Below are positions 21,995-30,956 of a stretch of DNA of 30,956 nt, piece after piece. The notes below the pieces were generated by a model. It searched no databases. It saw only the letters and a program-made list of their open reading frames with translations, and was not told the origin of the DNA. Numbering within the stretch: the first letter of the stretch is position 1; each line of letters opens with the position of its first letter. Source of the DNA: a virus; IMG/VR virus record IMGVR_UViG_3300038369_000719, positions 1 to 30,956 of that record. One strand, given 5' to 3'. A program made the translations under genes and the position numbers.

Positions 21995-22480
21995 GTGCCG
22001 CTATCCTTGTTTTAAAGTCAGCGAAATCTGTACTTGCCGCTACCTCTGTTTTTAATGTTGTTAAAGTAATTGTTTCAGCAGTTAAGTAACCAGCACCGTT
22101 TGTTAACTGATTATTGTTTGTTGGTATAGTTGGTGCACCACTCAATACTGCGTATGGAATAGTATTACTAACACCATCAATAATTACTGTTGAATCATCT
22201 CCTACAACTGAACCTTTTAAATTTCCTACGATGTTTTGTGCTGTAACTGTGCTTGTAGCATGGTTAACTATTACAGTTGAATCTGCACCTATAACATCTC
22301 CAATGATACTTTGTTGTATTGTAGCACCACCTTGGTTCGAAACACCAACCTGACCTTCCACAACAACTAATCTTGTGTATAAGTCTGTGAAGTTGTTCTC
22401 TGCTTTACTAAAGGCGGTTCTTATCGGATCACCATCACCTTTGTTTGCACTTGAACCTATGTTTATATTTTGTTGTGCCA

Positions 22481-22481
<1 letters not shown>
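21990..22481 (-). CDS. Fibre-like virion protein with N-terminal docking module (163 aa)
   Basis: Begins MAQQNINIGSSANKGDGDPI followed by RTAFSKAENNFTDLYTRL, the shared module. A short beta-rich region follows with two imperfect repeats (IGDVIGADSTVIVNHATSTV and LKGSVVGDDSTVIIDGVSNT). The end is a small helical tail, TTLKTEVAASTDFADFKTRI. Its start codon overlaps the stop of the 2248-residue gene (TAATG), so translation is likely coupled and the two products may be used together, for example as partners at the same fibre. No enzymatic motif is seen. Confidence 0.83.
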
Positions 22482-29230
<6,749 letters not shown>

Positions 29231-29554
29231 TTAAAATCCTACTGATTCACCACACCCGCAACTTGATGTTGCATTAGGGCTTTTTATATCGAAATATGAT
29301 CCAAATATTTCCTTTTTATAATCTATTGTAGTGCCTAACAAGTACATAACACTTGCAGGGTCTACAACAAATAAACCGTTTTCTATCTTGATCTGCTCAT
29401 CATCTGCCTTGATATCATCTTCCATACTCCACTCATATTTGAATCCAGCACAGCCGCCACCCTTTAAACCTAGTCTTATAGCAGGTTTATCGTGTTGTTT
29501 AAGCATTGTAGCCATATGTTGTTTCGCTTCTTCTGTTAGATTTACAATTGACAT
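29231..29554 (-). CDS. A-type iron-sulfur carrier (HesB/IscA/ErpA family)
   Basis: A 107-residue A-type carrier. The three cluster-binding cysteines are present: Cys35 in KGGGCAGFKY, and Cys99 and Cys101 in SSCGCGES near the C-terminus. Length and the FGSYFDIKSPNA strand are typical of the family, which delivers 2Fe-2S or 4Fe-4S clusters to apo-proteins in the cytoplasm. HesB-like genes are recurrent in marine T4-like phages. Here it is placed first on the late transcript directly before the giant fibre gene, 3 bases apart, which is an odd partner for a metabolic gene. FdxA is a possible client; a virion iron-sulfur component would be another explanation. Confidence 0.92.
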   Translation of the reverse strand: MSIVNLTEEAKQHMATMLKQHDKPAIRLGLKGGGCAGFKYEWSMEDDIKADDEQIKIENGLFVVDPASVMYLLGTTIDYKKEIFGSYFDIKSPNATSSCGCGESVGF

Positions 29555-29571
29555 AGCATCTCTCTTTCTAT

Positions 29572-29579
29572 TATTTATC
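29572..29579 (-). promoter_or_regulatory. T4-type late promoter octamer GATAAATA
   Basis: The minus strand reads GATAAATA, 17 bases before the ATG at 29554. It drives the Fe-S carrier and probably the giant and 163-residue fibre-like genes. It faces away from a plus-strand octamer only 27 bases distant. Confidence 0.78.
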
Positions 29580-29606
29580 CATTGCTCTACAATCCGAATG
29601 TAATCT

Positions 29607-29614
29607 TATAAATA
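29607..29614 (+). promoter_or_regulatory. Plus-strand T4 consensus late octamer TATAAATA, very close to the start codon
   Basis: The plus strand reads TATAAATA at 29607-29614, followed by TTACTGTT and the ATG at 29623. In T4 late promoters transcription starts about 5-6 bases after the octamer, which would leave only 2-4 bases of leader. It is the only plus-strand late octamer found here. Confidence 0.65.
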
Positions 29615-29622
29615 TTACTGTT

Positions 29623-29913
29623 ATGTTTTTAAGAACTGAACGCAAGATACAATACTTTTTACGCAAAGGTAAGAAGGGTCAACACCATACATACAAACGT
29701 AAAAAAACGTTGGTTATCTTTAAATGCGATGATTGTGCAGAAGAATTTATTCGTGATAAGGGTAAAGTAGACCCTAAAAGACTATCAGATGAATATAGCC
29801 ATGTTTGTCCAAAATGCGATCCTAAAAGATTTGCACAGAAAAAAGGCGTTGAACAACGCAAGAAATTAAATTTAAGAATAGATTCAGATACGATCGATAT
29901 TAGTAAACTATAA
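29623..29913 (+). CDS. Zinc-ribbon basic protein, function unknown (96 aa)
   Basis: A 96-residue basic protein with a four-cysteine zinc ribbon: CDDC (Cys35, Cys38) and CPKC (Cys62, Cys65). An N-terminal basic stretch (FLRTERKIQYFLRKGKKGQ) and the tail KRFAQKKGVEQRKKLN suggest nucleic-acid binding. Similar small Zn proteins of unknown function occur in marine T4-like phages. It could be a transcription or nuclease accessory factor, though no HNH or other catalytic residues are visible. It is alone on the plus strand with its own late octamer. The ATG has no ribosome binding site and sits at the expected transcript start, hinting at leaderless translation. A 9-base inverted repeat spans its 3' end. 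Confidence 0.8.
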   Translation: MFLRTERKIQYFLRKGKKGQHHTYKRKKTLVIFKCDDCAEEFIRDKGKVDPKRLSDEYSHVCPKCDPKRFAQKKGVEQRKKLNLRIDSDTIDISKL

Positions 29914-29926
29914 CAACCGTATCTGA
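29884..29926 (+). repeat. 9-bp inverted repeat spanning the 3' end of the zinc-ribbon gene
   Basis: TCAGATACG at 29884-29892 is the perfect reverse complement of CGTATCTGA at 29918-29926, with 25 bases between. The stop codon of the zinc-ribbon gene lies in the loop. No strong T-run follows on either strand, so a classical terminator is not supported. It could mark an RNA 3' end between convergent genes or a protein binding site. Confidence 0.4.
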
Positions 29927-29939
29927 TATTGAAGTTGGA

Positions 29940-30113
29940 TTATTTCTCTCTTTTCCAAAGAGTCCAAGCACCATAACCTATAGCTACCCAAGCCGCCAAT
30001 TTGGCTAATGGTCCTGCGATTAAGATAATAACACCAATTAAGATAAGCATAGCGCCATCCCATGATGTTCTTTCGTCTAATCTGGTTTTAATCCAGTCGA
30101 TTGGATTGATCAT
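29940..30113 (-). CDS. Small membrane protein (57 aa)
   Basis: A 57-residue frame with a strong AAGGAG ribosome binding site before the ATG at 30113. The product starts MINPIDWIKTRLDERTSWDG, an amphipathic charged segment. A hydrophobic stretch AMLILIGVIILIAGPLAKLA and a second moderately hydrophobic part (AWVAIGYGAWTLWKREK) follow. One or two membrane spans are predicted with a basic C-terminus. It lies 10 bases after the SOD gene on the same strand and converges with the zinc-ribbon gene. No family is recognised; a holin-like or membrane-associated accessory role is possible but unsupported. Confidence 0.78.
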   Translation of the reverse strand: MINPIDWIKTRLDERTSWDGAMLILIGVIILIAGPLAKLAAWVAIGYGAWTLWKREK

Positions 30114-30123
30114 AATTTTCTCC

Positions 30124-30672
30124 TTATATTGATTGTAATCTATTGTTAATAACTTCCCAATTGATTATTTTCATAACACTTGTGAGATATTTCTTTTTAC
30201 ATTCCTTACCTTGTGTGGTGTAGTCTGAAAAAGAATGTTCCCACATATCTATTGGCATTAATATATCTTTCTTAAATGATTGATTAGGTGTAGTCTTAAG
30301 TTCGCCTTTCTTAGAAAGGTATACCCAACCAGATCCTTGAATGCCCATAGCTGTTTTCACAAGCTCTTCTTGGAACTTCTTATAATCACTGTATTTGTCT
30401 TTGATAAGTTCTAAAATTGAACCTGAGGGTGTATTTGATCCTGCTGGTTTCATCAATTGAGTCCACCATAAATTATGTAGTTTAGCACCACCGTAATTGA
30501 AATCAGGATCGCCTTCACCTGCATTGTATCTATCAACATATCCTTTTGACAGGACATTGTAATGATAGTCTACATTGTCTTTAGATAACACTGGAGACAG
30601 GTCGCCTATTTTATAAGGTAACTTCTCAAGAGATAACTCTTGTTCTTTTTCTGTAACTTCCATTATTATCAT
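30124..30672 (-). CDS. Fe/Mn superoxide dismutase family protein
   Basis: A 182-residue SOD. The four metal ligands are visible by motif: His37 in DYHYNVLSKGYV, His66 in KLHNLWW, Asp142 and His146 in PIDMWEHSFSDY. The conserved LPYKIGDLSPVLS start and GIQGSGWVYLSKKGEL also match. It removes superoxide in the cytoplasm. It is about 10 residues shorter than host enzymes (192 or more), mainly between the first two ligands, and the usual gateway HH pair after the first ligand (KHH in E. coli SodB) is replaced by VLS, while Tyr45 is kept. Activity and metal choice are therefore uncertain. The ATG at 30672 has no clear ribosome binding site; the ATG at 30663 is an alternative. No signal peptide. 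Confidence 0.9.
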   Translation of the reverse strand: MIIMEVTEKEQELSLEKLPYKIGDLSPVLSKDNVDYHYNVLSKGYVDRYNAGEGDPDFNYGGAKLHNLWWTQLMKPAGSNTPSGSILELIKDKYSDYKKFQEELVKTAMGIQGSGWVYLSKKGELKTTPNQSFKKDILMPIDMWEHSFSDYTTQGKECKKKYLTSVMKIINWEVINNRLQSI

Positions 30673-30690
30673 GCTAATATTTAGCTGATA

Positions 30691-30956
30691 TTATGCGGCT
30701 TCTAATAATGCTGAGCTGGCCAAGTTCTTAGCCTTAGATTCTACCATTATATCTGCGGTGTCACGAAAAGACAAAGCCCAATCGTTAACAGCCCGATTCC
30801 ACATAAAGTCACTATGAGCACGTAATTTAGCTTTCTTAAATCCTTGTTCAAGTAGTTCCTCCATGTTAGGTAGTGTGTCAGCATCATGACCTATGAGTAG
30901 ATCCTCACGTGATACTGAATAATGTATGACGGGTCTAACGCCACGCCACGAATCTA
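30691..30956 (-). CDS. Unrecognised protein, C-terminal part only
   Basis: An open frame enters from the right edge and ends at a TAA at 30693-30691, giving at least 88 residues. Landmarks are VRPVIHYSVSREDLLIGHDA, ADTLPNMEELLEQGFKKAKL, RAHSDFMWNRAVNDWALSFR and a small Ala-rich end, NLASSALLEAA. It is mostly helical and contains no motif I recognise. It precedes the SOD gene by 18 bases in the same direction. Its start lies outside the window, so family assignment is not possible here. Confidence 0.7.
   Translation of the reverse strand, partial: DSWRGVRPVIHYSVSREDLLIGHDADTLPNMEELLEQGFKKAKLRAHSDFMWNRAVNDWALSFRDTADIMVESKAKNLASSALLEAA

Noticed and set aside
29331-29603. Plus-strand open frame opposite the A-type Fe-S carrier gene
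   Set aside because: It is entirely antisense to a gene with all three expected cysteines, and would run across two promoters.
29884-29926. Rho-independent terminator after the zinc-ribbon gene
   Set aside because: The inverted repeat is real, but the loop is 25 bases and there is no T-run on either strand, so I list it only as a repeat.

Overview
The window looks like part of a large marine T4-like myophage, most likely one of the AT-rich pelagiphage or cyanophage relatives. The evidence is the combination of phoH, thyX, a clamp-loader large subunit like T4 gp44, mazG, a GroES-like co-chaperonin, an A-type Fe-S carrier, 2OG-Fe(II) oxygenases and very large fibre-type virion proteins. T4-type late promoter octamers (GATAAATA or TATAAATA) support this. 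Coding is dense: nearly every gene is on the minus strand, gaps are a few bases, and ATGA or TAATG overlaps are common. Only phoH (1500-2213) and a zinc-ribbon protein (29623-29913) lie on the plus strand. A Pelagibacter-type host is my inference from the AT-rich, alphaproteobacterial-looking gene set; no gene here proves it.

Layout in the direction of minus-strand transcription, right to left. At 30956-29940 are the C-terminal end of an unrecognised protein, an Fe/Mn superoxide dismutase and a 57-residue membrane protein. At 29913-29572 are the plus-strand zinc-ribbon gene and a divergent pair of late promoters. At 29554-10409 lies a 19 kb adhesion module: an A-type Fe-S carrier, a 2248-residue fibre-like protein, a 163-residue fibre-like protein, an 878-residue fibre-like protein ending in a cupredoxin-like domain, two tandem subtilisin-like proteases, a 234-residue fibre-like protein, a YHYH-domain protein, an 1160-residue esterase fused to Ig-like repeats, and a 188-residue fibre-like protein. 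Six late octamers punctuate this block and its left boundary. At 10391-2210 is a nucleic-acid, metabolism and protein-folding block: a DnaE-like mini-protein, a GroES-like protein, MazG, three 2OG-Fe(II) oxygenases, small membrane proteins, a cytidylyltransferase, gp44, FdxA, a parvulin-type prolyl isomerase and ThyX. PhoH converges on this block. At 1331-1 are two conserved unknowns and the start of a GH108-type endolysin cut by the window edge.

Regulation seems split. Structural genes follow T4-type late octamers. The metabolic block instead carries sigma70-type promoters, two of them with near-perfect or perfect hexamers and 17-base spacing (6966-6938 and 6293-6265) and a third at 10192-10164. 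Several promoters are embedded in the end of the upstream gene, and some contain its stop codon.

The most unusual material is the set of predicted enzymes inside the tail-fibre module: an esterase with a complete Ser-Asp-His triad fused to Ig-like repeats, a subtilase next to a paralogue whose catalytic Asp is Glu, and a Cys-His-Met copper-like site at a fibre C-terminus. None of the enzyme-bearing proteins starts with an evident signal peptide. Together they suggest a virion-borne surface-processing apparatus, but that is inference.
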